Below, piece by piece: positions 15,968 through 23,487 of a DNA stretch of 45,452 bases. The stretch covers positions 1-45,452 of the forward strand of contig CAJUSQ010000010.1 in NCBI GenBank assembly GCA_910588885.1. Reading direction: 5' to 3'. Position 1 is the first letter of the stretch. The number at the start of each line of letters is the position of its first letter. The notes under the pieces are model-generated. The model did not search any database. It saw only the letters and a program-made list of their open reading frames with translations, and was not told where the DNA came from. A program made the translations under genes and the position numbers. The stretch comes from an uncultured Lachnospiraceae bacterium (lineage in GTDB: Bacteria; Bacillota; Clostridia; Lachnospirales; Lachnospiraceae).

Positions 15968-16546
15968 TCAATAAGTAATGCCGGCTCCTGTATGAGGGGA
16001 AACGGCTGCATAGGCCCCGTCTGCAATTAGTAAAAGCAGGAAAAGGATTCCCATGGCTTTGCGGATTCTTGCGGGGATTTTTTCATAAAACCGCTCGAAC
16101 CAGGGAATCAGAAGATAGATCAAAAGCAGGGCGCCGGTTCCGAATGCCAGACCGCCGGAAACACAAATCCTTCCGTTGAGATTTCCAAAGGATCCGGAAT
16201 AATCCCACCAGCGGACGCCCCATTGTTTTTCCAGAAACCAGCTGCAGAAATATTCCAGGCTTAAGCAGATCGTAATAGCCAGGAAAAAGAGTAGAAAGGG
16301 ATGTTTTTTCAAGCGGTAAAGCAGAAAATACAGAAACAGTCCCCCTGCGCCGTAAATGGGGAGCCATGGCCCGAAAAGGATGCCCCGATTTACGAACTGG
16401 TGTTTGAAAATCAGAAACAGGGATGCTTCCCAAATCCATCCAAGGAAGGAAAGAAATAAAAACAGCCAGATATAGTAGAAAAAGGAAAAGCCGATGGTTC
16501 TGTGACGCAATCGGCTGTTTTTCGGAATGATCGTTCTTGTGTCCAT
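15968..16546 (-). CDS. CmpB-type membrane protein (putative ABC-transporter type IV family)
   Basis: A 192-residue integral membrane protein with four to five hydrophobic helices. Features typical of PF06541 include FLGWIWEASLFL near the start, GPWLPIYGAGG, then LEYFCSWFLEKQWGVRWWDYS and GRICVSGGLAFG. Despite its name, the family is not shown to be an ABC transporter. ATG 16546 was chosen because AAAGGG lies ahead of it; an in-frame start at 16648 adds 34 residues without support. It lies 122 bases downstream of galM on the same strand, perhaps in one transcript. Confidence 0.85.
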   Translation of the reverse strand: MDTRTIIPKNSRLRHRTIGFSFFYYIWLFLFLSFLGWIWEASLFLIFKHQFVNRGILFGPWLPIYGAGGLFLYFLLYRLKKHPFLLFFLAITICLSLEYFCSWFLEKQWGVRWWDYSGSFGNLNGRICVSGGLAFGTGALLLIYLLIPWFERFYEKIPARIRKAMGILFLLLLIADGAYAAVSPHTGAGITY

Positions 16547-16668
16547 ACTGCCAACCCTTTCTAAAAGGAAAATACGTTGATATTCGGGTATGCTTGAAGC
16601 GTGCTTTGCAAAAATTTGTGAAAGATGTTTTAGCAGCAGTATGTCCAAAAGAAAGAAAAATATACTTT

Positions 16669-17706
16669 TTAAAAGGTTTCAAATTCATACCAGGTAGTTG
16701 TTGTAAAGGGCTCCCGGGCTTTCAGGATCACCGAGGGGAAATCCGGGTGATGCACCGCATCGGGAAAATGCTGTGTTTCCAGGCAGACACTGTTTCTCGG
16801 ACAGAAGTCCTCTCCGTATTTGCCCTTGCAGTCCCCCAGGAAATTGGCCGTGTAGAGCTGCATTCCGGGCTGATCAGTGGAACAGGTCATGCGTATGCCG
16901 GAAAAAGGGGATTCCAAAATGGCGGCAGGACGAAATCCGGAGCCTTCCAGTATAAAATTATGGTCGTAGCCGGAGCCGTATGTAAGCTGTATATGTTCTT
17001 TTTCGATATCCTGTCCGATGGTTTTTTTCTGACGGAAATCAAAGGGGGTATCTTCCACCGGAAGGATCCGGCCGGTGGGGATACTTTCCGAATCGTTTTC
17101 CGTAATGGAGGAAGCGTTGATCCAAAGGATATGGTTCAGCACGGAGCGGCTTTCGTAGCCTTCCAGGTTAAAATAGGTGTGATTGGTTACGTTATATACC
17201 GTATCCTGGTCGGAAAGCGCTTCGTAAGTAATGGAAAGCCGGTTTGTTTCCGTCCATTCGTAGGTAAGCTTCATGGTAAGGGTGCCGGGAAAGCCGTCCT
17301 CTTTCTGGGAAAATGTCTGAGTAAAAACAAGGCTTCCGTCCTCGTATTGCGTATTCCAGATTCGAAATGCAAATCCGTTGCTTCCGCCATGTAGATGATT
17401 TTTCCCGTCGTTTTTCTCCAAAGGATATTCCCGGCCGTTCAAGGAAAAGGAAGCGCCGCCGATCCGGTTGGCATGGCGCCCGATGGCAGCCCCAAGGCCC
17501 GCTGAATCGGTTTCGTAATCAGAGATTTCCGGATAGCCCAGACATACGTCCCGGAGGACGCCGTTTCGATCCGGAACACAGATACTGCGGATCCGACAGC
17601 CATAGTCCGATACTTCCAGATATGCCCCGGAGGAATTTTCCAGTCGATAGAGGGAAACCGGCTCCTTTTTGGAGGTATAGCCAAATGTATTTTTATAAAA
17701 TTGCAT
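16669..17706 (-). CDS. galM: Aldose 1-epimerase (galactose mutarotase)
   Basis: A 345-residue cytoplasmic enzyme that interconverts alpha and beta forms of aldoses such as galactose and glucose. Family hallmarks are LEVSDYGCRIRSI near the start, GRHANRIGGASF, NHTYFNLEG (catalytic His), GSGYDHNFIL, and the C-terminal ETQHFPDAVHHPDFPS, where the first Glu is catalytic. Length is standard. AAAGGGG lies ahead of the ATG on the minus strand. Two palindromes of the form TTTGA-N3-TCAAA stand 42-83 bases upstream and may bind a regulator. No other Leloir gene is adjacent. Confidence 0.95.
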   Translation of the reverse strand: MQFYKNTFGYTSKKEPVSLYRLENSSGAYLEVSDYGCRIRSICVPDRNGVLRDVCLGYPEISDYETDSAGLGAAIGRHANRIGGASFSLNGREYPLEKNDGKNHLHGGSNGFAFRIWNTQYEDGSLVFTQTFSQKEDGFPGTLTMKLTYEWTETNRLSITYEALSDQDTVYNVTNHTYFNLEGYESRSVLNHILWINASSITENDSESIPTGRILPVEDTPFDFRQKKTIGQDIEKEHIQLTYGSGYDHNFILEGSGFRPAAILESPFSGIRMTCSTDQPGMQLYTANFLGDCKGKYGEDFCPRNSVCLETQHFPDAVHHPDFPSVILKAREPFTTTTWYEFETF

Positions 17707-17747
17707 ATGAAAGACCCCTTTCTGCCACAGGTTCGATTCTAAAATAA

Positions 17748-17789
17748 TTTGAGTATCAAAACTTTGAAAATACTTGTTTGACGCTCAAA
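17748..17789. promoter_or_regulatory. Paired palindromes upstream of galM, candidate operators
   Basis: TTTGAGTATCAAA (17748-17760) and TTTGACGCTCAAA (17777-17789) are two 13-base palindromes of the form TTTGA-N3-TCAAA with centres 29 bases apart. They lie between galM (minus) and sua5 (plus), on the galM promoter side. Confidence 0.55.
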
Positions 17790-17896
17790 TCATATTATCC
17801 CATAATTATATTTGTTGTACAATAGAGAAATGGATAAAAATGCAAAAAAATAAGTAAAAATATAGTCAGGACAAGGAAAAGAGCCATTTGCCGGTA

Positions 17897-17924
17897 TTGA
17901 CGCGGCTTTTTGATGTGGTATAAT
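17897..17924 (+). promoter_or_regulatory. Promoter of sua5
   Basis: TTGACG (17897-17902), a 16-base spacer and TATAAT (17919-17924). Transcription should start near 17931, the position of the sua5 ATG. Confidence 0.75.
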
Positions 17925-17930
17925 AGATGC

Positions 17931-18989
17931 ATGAAAACGATAGTAGAAAAAATAGATGCAGCGAAGCTTGCAGACGAGATAGAAAAGCAGAAAATTGCAG
18001 CGGCGGCCCGACTGCTGAAAGAAGGAGGGGTGGTTGCGTTCCCGACGGAAACGGTGTATGGACTGGGGGCAGATGCCCAAAACCCGGAGGCTTCCCGGCG
18101 AATCTATGAAGCAAAAGGAAGACCGTCCGATAATCCGCTGATTGTGCATATTGCGGCCTTTTCTGATTTGGAGCTGATTACAAGAGAGCTTCCGAAGGCT
18201 GCCAAAGTGCTGGGGGAGCATTTTTGGCCGGGCCCATTGACTATGATTTTTCGAAAAAATGACAGAATTCCATTGGAAACCACCGGAGGGCTGGATACGG
18301 TAGCAGTCCGGATGCCCAATCATCCGGTTGCCCTGGCTTTGATCAAGGCCAGTACCGGATTTATTGCAGCGCCAAGCGCCAATGTCTCCGGGAAACCAAG
18401 CCCGACAACAGCAGAACATGTGTTTTGTGATATGGATGGAAGGATTCCCATGATTTTAGACGGCGGCCCGGTAGGAATCGGGATCGAGTCTACAATTGTG
18501 GATTTCAGCGAAGATACGCCTATGATTTTACGACCGGGATTTATTACGCAGGAAATGGTGCAGCAGGCGATCGGTTCGGTTTCGTTAGACAAGGGGCTGG
18601 AACCGGATGGGGCGACAGCACCCAAGGCGCCGGGCATGAAATATCGTCATTATGCGCCAAAGGCGGAGCTGGTTTTGGTAAAAGGGGAAATGTGCCGGGT
18701 AATTCCTGCCATTAACCGCTTGGTACAGGAAGCCGGGCAGCAGGGAAAGCGGGCCGGGGTGATTTGTACGGAAGAAACCTGCGGTTCCTATCAGGGCGGA
18801 ATTGTGAAGAGTATTGGTTCCCGTAAGGAAAAGGCCGGCATTGCCCGGCACATGTATGGGGTTTTGCGGGAATTTGATGAGTTAGACGTGGATATCATAT
18901 TTTCCGAGAGCTTTTCCGAAGAGGGGCTTGGACAGGCAATCATGAATCGGATGCAGAAAGCGGCGGGCCATCGGGTTATGGAGGTGTAG
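17931..18989 (+). CDS. sua5: L-threonylcarbamoyladenylate synthase (Sua5/YwlC)
   Basis: A 352-residue enzyme that makes threonylcarbamoyl-AMP from threonine, bicarbonate and ATP, the first step of t6A modification at position 37 of ANN-decoding tRNAs. The YrdC-like domain shows VVAFPTETVYGLGAD, KGRPSDNPLIVHI and APSANVSGKPSPT. A C-terminal Sua5 domain follows the conserved APGMKYRHYAPKA linker. ATG 17931 matches the length of the Bacillus YwlC N-terminus, but no Shine-Dalgarno precedes it, and the promoter places the transcript start at or next to the ATG. The next gene follows two bases after the stop. Confidence 0.95.
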   Translation: MKTIVEKIDAAKLADEIEKQKIAAAARLLKEGGVVAFPTETVYGLGADAQNPEASRRIYEAKGRPSDNPLIVHIAAFSDLELITRELPKAAKVLGEHFWPGPLTMIFRKNDRIPLETTGGLDTVAVRMPNHPVALALIKASTGFIAAPSANVSGKPSPTTAEHVFCDMDGRIPMILDGGPVGIGIESTIVDFSEDTPMILRPGFITQEMVQQAIGSVSLDKGLEPDGATAPKAPGMKYRHYAPKAELVLVKGEMCRVIPAINRLVQEAGQQGKRAGVICTEETCGSYQGGIVKSIGSRKEKAGIARHMYGVLREFDELDVDIIFSESFSEEGLGQAIMNRMQKAAGHRVMEV

Positions 18990-18991
18990 AG

Positions 18992-19471
18992 ATGAGTGAT
19001 TTAAGCCAGTATAAGAGAGTTATTTTTGTATGCAGCAGCGGCACCTGCCGTTCACCAATGGCAGAGGCGATTTTAAAAGAATATCGGCTGAAACGCCCCA
19101 TGGAGATCGAAAGCCGGGGCCTGGTAGCACTTTTTCCGGAACCGGTGAATCAAAAGGCGGAAGCTGTTTTAATCAGCAACGGGATCAATCTTGCAAACCA
19201 TATGTCCCGGCAGCTGGAAGAACAGGATTTTACGGCTGATACGCTGGTAATTGCCATGGAAGCGCAGCAGCAGAAGAAGATTTTAGATACTTTTGAGTCG
19301 GCAGATCCCGGACAAGTCCATGTTCTGACCCAGCTTGTAGGGGATGAACTGGAGATTATAAACCCTTATGGCGGGCCGCTGCAGTCTTATGGGCTTTGCT
19401 ATGAAACATTAAACAAATCTATCCGGAAATTGGCGGATAGATTAAACGAAGACGAAGGAGAAGGTGAATAG
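18992..19471 (+). CDS. Low-molecular-weight protein tyrosine phosphatase family protein (YwlE-like)
   Basis: A 159-residue protein with the P-loop FVCSSGTCRSPMAEA, that is Cys14-x5-Arg20, the nucleophile and phosphate-binding loop of LMW-PTPs. In Bacillus the homologue YwlE, also next to the sua5 homologue, is a protein-arginine phosphatase. The usual DP motif that supplies the general acid (DPF/DPY) reads INPYGG here, so the Asp is Asn124. The protein may be slower, altered in specificity or noncatalytic. The ribosome binding site GGAGGTG overlaps the end of sua5, so translation is coupled. upp starts four bases after the stop. Confidence 0.85.
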   Translation: MSDLSQYKRVIFVCSSGTCRSPMAEAILKEYRLKRPMEIESRGLVALFPEPVNQKAEAVLISNGINLANHMSRQLEEQDFTADTLVIAMEAQQQKKILDTFESADPGQVHVLTQLVGDELEIINPYGGPLQSYGLCYETLNKSIRKLADRLNEDEGEGE

Positions 19472-19474
19472 GAT

Positions 19475-20104
19475 ATGTCAAATGTTTACATTATGGATCA
19501 TCCGTTAATTCAGCATAAGATTGGCTGGATACGGAGAAAAGAAACGGGTTCTAAGGATTTTCGGACGTTAATCAGTGAGATTGCTATGCTGATGTGTTAT
19601 GAAGCTACCAGGGATTTGAAGCTTGCGGATATTGAGATTGAAACGCCGATCTGCAAAACCATGGTAAAAGAACTGAAGGGGAAGAAAATGGCAGTGGTAC
19701 CGATTCTTCGTGCGGGCCTTGGAATGGTAGATGGTATGCTTTCCATTATTCCTGCGGCAAAGGTAGGCCATATCGGATTGTACCGGGATCCCGAAACCCT
19801 TGAGCCGGTAGAATATTACTGCAAGCTGCCGGAGGATTCTTCGGAGCGGGAAATCTTTGTGGTAGATCCGATGCTGGCAACGGGGGGTTCCTCCGTGGCA
19901 GCGATTCAGATGTTAAAAGAAAAGGGTGTGAAAAACATTCATTTTATGTGCATTATTGCCGCTCCGGAGGGGTTAGAGCGAATGAAAGATGCGCATCCGG
20001 ACGTAGATATTTATATCGGTGCGATGGATGAGCGTTTGAATGACCATGGCTATATCGTGCCGGGCCTGGGAGATGCGGGAGATCGGATATTCGGTACGAA
20101 ATAG
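19475..20104 (+). CDS. upp: Uracil phosphoribosyltransferase
   Basis: A 209-residue pyrimidine salvage enzyme that converts uracil and PRPP to UMP. Family signatures are the N-terminal VYIMDHPLIQHKIGWIR, RAGLGMVDGM, the PRPP-binding loop VVDPMLATGGSS (about 129-140), and the C-terminal YIVPGLGDAGDRIFGTK. GAAGGAGAAGG lies upstream, inside the end of the phosphatase gene. Its operon neighbours, sua5 and a YwlE-like gene, match the Bacillus ywl-upp region. The last about 35 bases of the gene are repeated twice after the stop codon. Confidence 0.97.
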   Translation: MSNVYIMDHPLIQHKIGWIRRKETGSKDFRTLISEIAMLMCYEATRDLKLADIEIETPICKTMVKELKGKKMAVVPILRAGLGMVDGMLSIIPAAKVGHIGLYRDPETLEPVEYYCKLPEDSSEREIFVVDPMLATGGSSVAAIQMLKEKGVKNIHFMCIIAAPEGLERMKDAHPDVDIYIGAMDERLNDHGYIVPGLGDAGDRIFGTK

Positions 20105-20174
20105 GAGAAGCAGGAGATCGGATATTCGGTACGAAATAGGAGAAGCGGGAGATCGGATATTCGGTACGAAATAG
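20070..20174 (+). repeat. Tandem copies of the upp gene end
   Basis: Three 35-base units ending GGTACGAAATAG end at 20104, 20139 and 20174. The first is the upp coding end with its stop codon. The next two lie downstream and differ from it at only a few positions. The period is not a multiple of three. Confidence 0.95.
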
Positions 20175-20212
20175 AAGAAGCAGAATTATAAAAAAAGAAA
20201 GCGGGGGATTTT

Positions 20213-20698
20213 TTGAACGGGAAAAGGCAGGATTATATTTCCTGGGATGAGTATTTTATGGGCGTGGCAATGTTAAGCGGAATGCGCTCTAAGGATCCGA
20301 ATACCCAGGTGGGGGCTTGTATTGTCAGCAATGACAATAAGATTTTGTCTATGGGGTACAATGGGTTTCCCATAGGCTGTTCAGACGACGAATTTCCGTG
20401 GGAGCGGGAAGGAGATCCTCTGGAAACGAAATATTTTTATTCGACCCATAGTGAGCTGAATGCGATTCTGAACTACCGGGGAGGGAGTCTGGAGGGAGCG
20501 AAAATCTATGTTTCCCTGTTCCCCTGCAACGAATGTGCAAAAGCGATTATCCAGGCCGGAATTCGAACGGTTGTGTATGATTGTGATAAATATGACCACA
20601 CACCGTCTGTGATAGCTTCTAAACATATGTTCGATTCATCGGGTGTGAAGTATTATAAGTATCATCGGACCAATCGGGAGATTGTATTGAAAGTATAA
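20213..20698 (+). CDS. comEB: Deoxycytidylate (dCMP) deaminase
   Basis: A 161-residue zinc-dependent cytidine deaminase fold that converts dCMP to dUMP for thymidylate synthesis. The zinc and proton-shuttle motifs are THSELNAIL (His79, Glu81) and PCNECAKAI (about 103-111). The opening DYISWDEYFMGVAMLSGMRSKDPNTQVG is written here in parts as DYISWDEYF and SKDPNTQVG, typical of the family. The start is TTG 20213, with GGGGG six bases ahead; no ATG is available near it. It ends overlapping the next gene's first possible ATG. Pyrimidine function fits the upstream upp. Confidence 0.93.
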   Translation: MNGKRQDYISWDEYFMGVAMLSGMRSKDPNTQVGACIVSNDNKILSMGYNGFPIGCSDDEFPWEREGDPLETKYFYSTHSELNAILNYRGGSLEGAKIYVSLFPCNECAKAIIQAGIRTVVYDCDKYDHTPSVIASKHMFDSSGVKYYKYHRTNREIVLKV

Positions 20699-20709
20699 TG
20701 GATGTAGTA

Positions 20710-22542
20710 ATGAACGAAAGAAAAATAAATGAATTGCTGTATCTTCTGCGAATTGATAAGAAGGTAAAGCAGAAAAAGCTATGTTGGGGGCTGTGTTCCC
20801 AGGGAACCTATTGCAGGTATGAGTACGGGGAACGGATGCCGGACAGCTTGCTGCTGAATGCAATCATGCAACGTATGGGGAAATCGACGGATAAGCTGAC
20901 GACCATTCTATCCATTGGAGAATATCGGTATTATTTATGGAAACGAAATGCCCTGGCGGCAGTGAGCCAGGAAGATATGGATGAATTAGACCGCCTGCTA
21001 AAGGAGCCGATTGCTTCAAAGCTCACGATTAACAAAGTGCTGCAGAAGCAGTTTTTGTACCGGATGCAGGCATTGGTGGCTTACTATAAGGATGCGGATA
21101 TTTCCAGAGGTATTTCATTGTTGGAGAAGGCCATAGATTTAACGATTCCAAATATGCAGTATCATAGTTTGGATTGGTTTCAAATCAGTATTGATGAAAT
21201 GCACATTATGCTGGAGCTTGCTAATTTCCGTATCAAAGGAAACCGTTCCGAAGAAAGTAAAACCATGCTTTTGCAGATCGTAGAATATACAGAGAAAAAT
21301 TATGATGATTATGAAGCAAAAGTGAAAGTACTTCCAAGGGCAGTTAAGCTGCTGTACCCGCTTCTGATGGAAGAGGAGAAGTACGAGGAAGCCATGAAGC
21401 TCTGTAAAAAGGCTGTAGATTTACTGCTTTGGCAGGGCGTCTTATATGACCTGGCGGAGTTGTTGGCCGGATATCTTCAAAGCGCGTCACTGAATCCCGA
21501 AATCGCGGATACCGTAAAATACGAACGTCAGCTTCAGGCGCTACTGGAGGTTTATGAGGAATACGGCGCGGACCTGTATTTACAGGAAGATACCAGGCTG
21601 ATGTATCAGGATCAGGAGCTTTATCTGGTGGATGAAATGATTCTAAGATATCGTATACGGATGGGGATTTCCCAGGAGGAGTTAAGTGAGGATATCTGTA
21701 CACCGGAAACTATTTCCAGAATTGAAAGCTGCAGACGCGGGCCGAATCCGAATAATTTCATTGCATTGATGCGAAAGCTTGGAACGGAACATGACTATTA
21801 TAATGGAAAGCTGGAAACCAATAACTATTTGTTATTGGAGAAAATGAAAGAGATGGAACGGGCCATGTCTTTGAAGAATTGGGAGGAAGCGCAAAAGATC
21901 TTGGATTTCCTGAAACCACAGGTGGATATGAATTTTACGCAGAATAAATATTCCTTATATGCCGCGGAGAATTGCATTCAGTTTTTCACCGGAAAAATGA
22001 CACCGGAGGAATTTGTGAAAAGAACGGAAGCGGTATTAGGCTGTGAAAATGAAGGCTGGCGTAAGGATGAGTTCTGGGAGCTGACGTTCTTTACTGGCAG
22101 TCGGATTACGTTGCTGAATCATATTGCGATTGGGTATGAGTATATGCATCAATTGGAGAAGAGTATTTTTATTCTGGAACATTTGATGAAAGAGCTAGAA
22201 AACAGCAAGGTGTGCTTAGAAGATAGATACGAATCAAGTATGAGCGTAGTGGGAAATCTTTCAGGGTATTATGGCGAAGTAGGACGTTTAGAGGAATGTC
22301 TTGAGATGTGTGAAAAGGGTATTAGATTGTGCTTTAAATGTGGAAGAGGTGTCAGATTAGCGAATTTCCTAGGAAATAAGGCAGAGGCTATGGATTTAAT
22401 TAATAATAAGATCTCTCCGGAAAGTGAAAGAAATATGCGACATGCATACTATCTTAGTGAATTAATGTCAGACCATAGCGCAACTGCCTGTGCGGATAAA
22501 TACTATCGAAGTTACTATAAATCAGATATAATATGGTATTAG
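20710..22542 (+). CDS. Double helix-turn-helix, TPR-like regulator (RRNPP/Rgg-like candidate)
   Basis: About 610 residues. Residues 1-70 form a degenerate XRE-like helix-turn-helix (INELLYLLRIDKKVKQKKL, then GTYCRYEYGERMPD). A second, clearer XRE domain lies near 308-372 (LRYRIRMGISQEELSEDICT, then ISRIESCRRGPNPNNF). The stretches between and after (about 75-300 and 375-610) are helical with TPR-like spacing, as in peptide-binding RRNPP regulators. No export signal is present. ATG 20710 or 20698 could be the start; neither has a clear ribosome binding site, and translation may be coupled to the dCMP deaminase stop. The 3' end overlaps by four bases a small exported-peptide gene on the other strand. 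Its role as a peptide-responsive transcription factor is inference. Confidence 0.8.
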   Translation: MNERKINELLYLLRIDKKVKQKKLCWGLCSQGTYCRYEYGERMPDSLLLNAIMQRMGKSTDKLTTILSIGEYRYYLWKRNALAAVSQEDMDELDRLLKEPIASKLTINKVLQKQFLYRMQALVAYYKDADISRGISLLEKAIDLTIPNMQYHSLDWFQISIDEMHIMLELANFRIKGNRSEESKTMLLQIVEYTEKNYDDYEAKVKVLPRAVKLLYPLLMEEEKYEEAMKLCKKAVDLLLWQGVLYDLAELLAGYLQSASLNPEIADTVKYERQLQALLEVYEEYGADLYLQEDTRLMYQDQELYLVDEMILRYRIRMGISQEELSEDICTPETISRIESCRRGPNPNNFIALMRKLGTEHDYYNGKLETNNYLLLEKMKEMERAMSLKNWEEAQKILDFLKPQVDMNFTQNKYSLYAAENCIQFFTGKMTPEEFVKRTEAVLGCENEGWRKDEFWELTFFTGSRITLLNHIAIGYEYMHQLEKSIFILEHLMKELENSKVCLEDRYESSMSVVGNLSGYYGEVGRLEECLEMCEKGIRLCFKCGRGVRLANFLGNKAEAMDLINNKISPESERNMRHAYYLSELMSDHSATACADKYYRSYYKSDIIWY

Positions 22543-22694
22543 GAATTATATGGATTTGAAGGCATGAAACAAACCTGAACCCCATCATCCGTTCCAGCTA
22601 CTTGAGCCTGTGCGCCAGTCTGCATCAGTGTGCAGGCCATAAATAAAAAGAGTGCGCAAATTACAGTTGCAATTGATAATTTTTTTGCTTTCAT
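22539..22694 (-). CDS. Small exported peptide, candidate signalling pheromone
   Basis: A 51-residue open frame on the minus strand starting MKAKKLSIATVICALF. It has a classic Sec signal peptide: basic KAKK, a hydrophobic core LSIATVICALFLFMACTLM, then TGAQA with a likely cut after AQA. The mature part would be about 21 residues, beginning QVAGTDDG and ending CFMPSNPYNS, with one Cys. The ribosome binding site AGGAGG is near perfect (22701-22706 on the plus strand as CCTCCT). Its stop codon overlaps the stop of the double-HTH regulator tail to tail, as in Rgg-SHP pairs. I recognise no family. A signalling role is inference from layout and export signal. It could instead be an unrelated small secreted peptide. 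Confidence 0.75.
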   Translation of the reverse strand: MKAKKLSIATVICALFLFMACTLMQTGAQAQVAGTDDGVQVCFMPSNPYNS

Positions 22695-23487
22695 AATGAT
22701 ACCTCCTGAAAAATTTGTCTTTTGTAATCGTGTAATTAATATACCTTGCTACTCATTGAAAGAACATGATATTTAAAAAAAGTAATAATTTCCTGGAATG
22801 TGTTTGAAAATTGCTTTCTGGCAGATGTGTGCCCACTTAGTGGGAGATTTGTGTGGAATAAGGGAGGCGTAGCAGGCTACGTTGATCCAATTCCGTGCAA
22901 ATATCATGTTAAATGGGGCTACAGATGGCGGCAATTTAATGCAGTAACTGGGAAAATCAGGCAAGTGTATAGCTAGTACAGCATTGCGCAAATAATGGTG
23001 CATACAATGCCGATGTTTGCGCCAGTACCGCTTTTCATTGTTATCTATGATTTGTCATACTATAAAAATGCAAATGAAGTAAAAAAGAATTTTCACAGCA
23101 AAAAAGCTTTGGATTGCGAAAAGATTTTATTGGATTAGGAATTGTGAAAATATATAAAAGCATGTGGCAGCTGTGAACGGGAAGTCCTGAATCGTCGGAG
23201 CCGGAGCACAACCCATATGCTTTTGTGCATTGAAGGTAAGGTTCAAGGACTGGAAATGTCTTCCGCTGTTTTTATGAGCTTAAGTGAAAAGGGAAAGGGA
23301 AAGCTAAAGCGGAATGGAACGGAAGGATCACAAAACAGATGCCTTGCAGGAAAATGCAGGGTATTTTTCTTGCTATACGGAGAAAAAATGTCAACGACGT
23401 TTACGGAATAAAATAATTTCCAATAACGTCAAGTGGAAGGCGGGATTTCAGCCAGCGGGTTTGTGCCGATGCCGGGAGGGTACTAAA
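22695..23487. other. Gene-poor region between peptide gene and LysR gene
   Basis: About 790 bases. 22695-22760 should hold the peptide-gene promoter (minus strand); a TATATT-like box is visible, but no good -35. At 22851-22976 (plus) a 41-codon frame reads GTG then WNKGGVAGYVDP and ends RQVYS, with GGGAG ahead of it; its frame is open further upstream, so it may be a gene remnant or a second small peptide. At 23130-23158, TTGGAT-17-TATAAA is a possible LysR promoter with a leader of over 300 bases. I see no RNA gene, mobile element or clear terminator. Confidence 0.5.

Noticed and set aside
22773..23003. 76-codon open frame on the minus strand
   Set aside because: No ribosome binding site, no recognisable domain, and it lies antisense to a more coherent plus-strand frame.
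23217..23411. 64-codon open frame ahead of the LysR gene
   Set aside because: No good ribosome binding site and low-complexity Lys/Ser-rich content; most likely part of the LysR leader.
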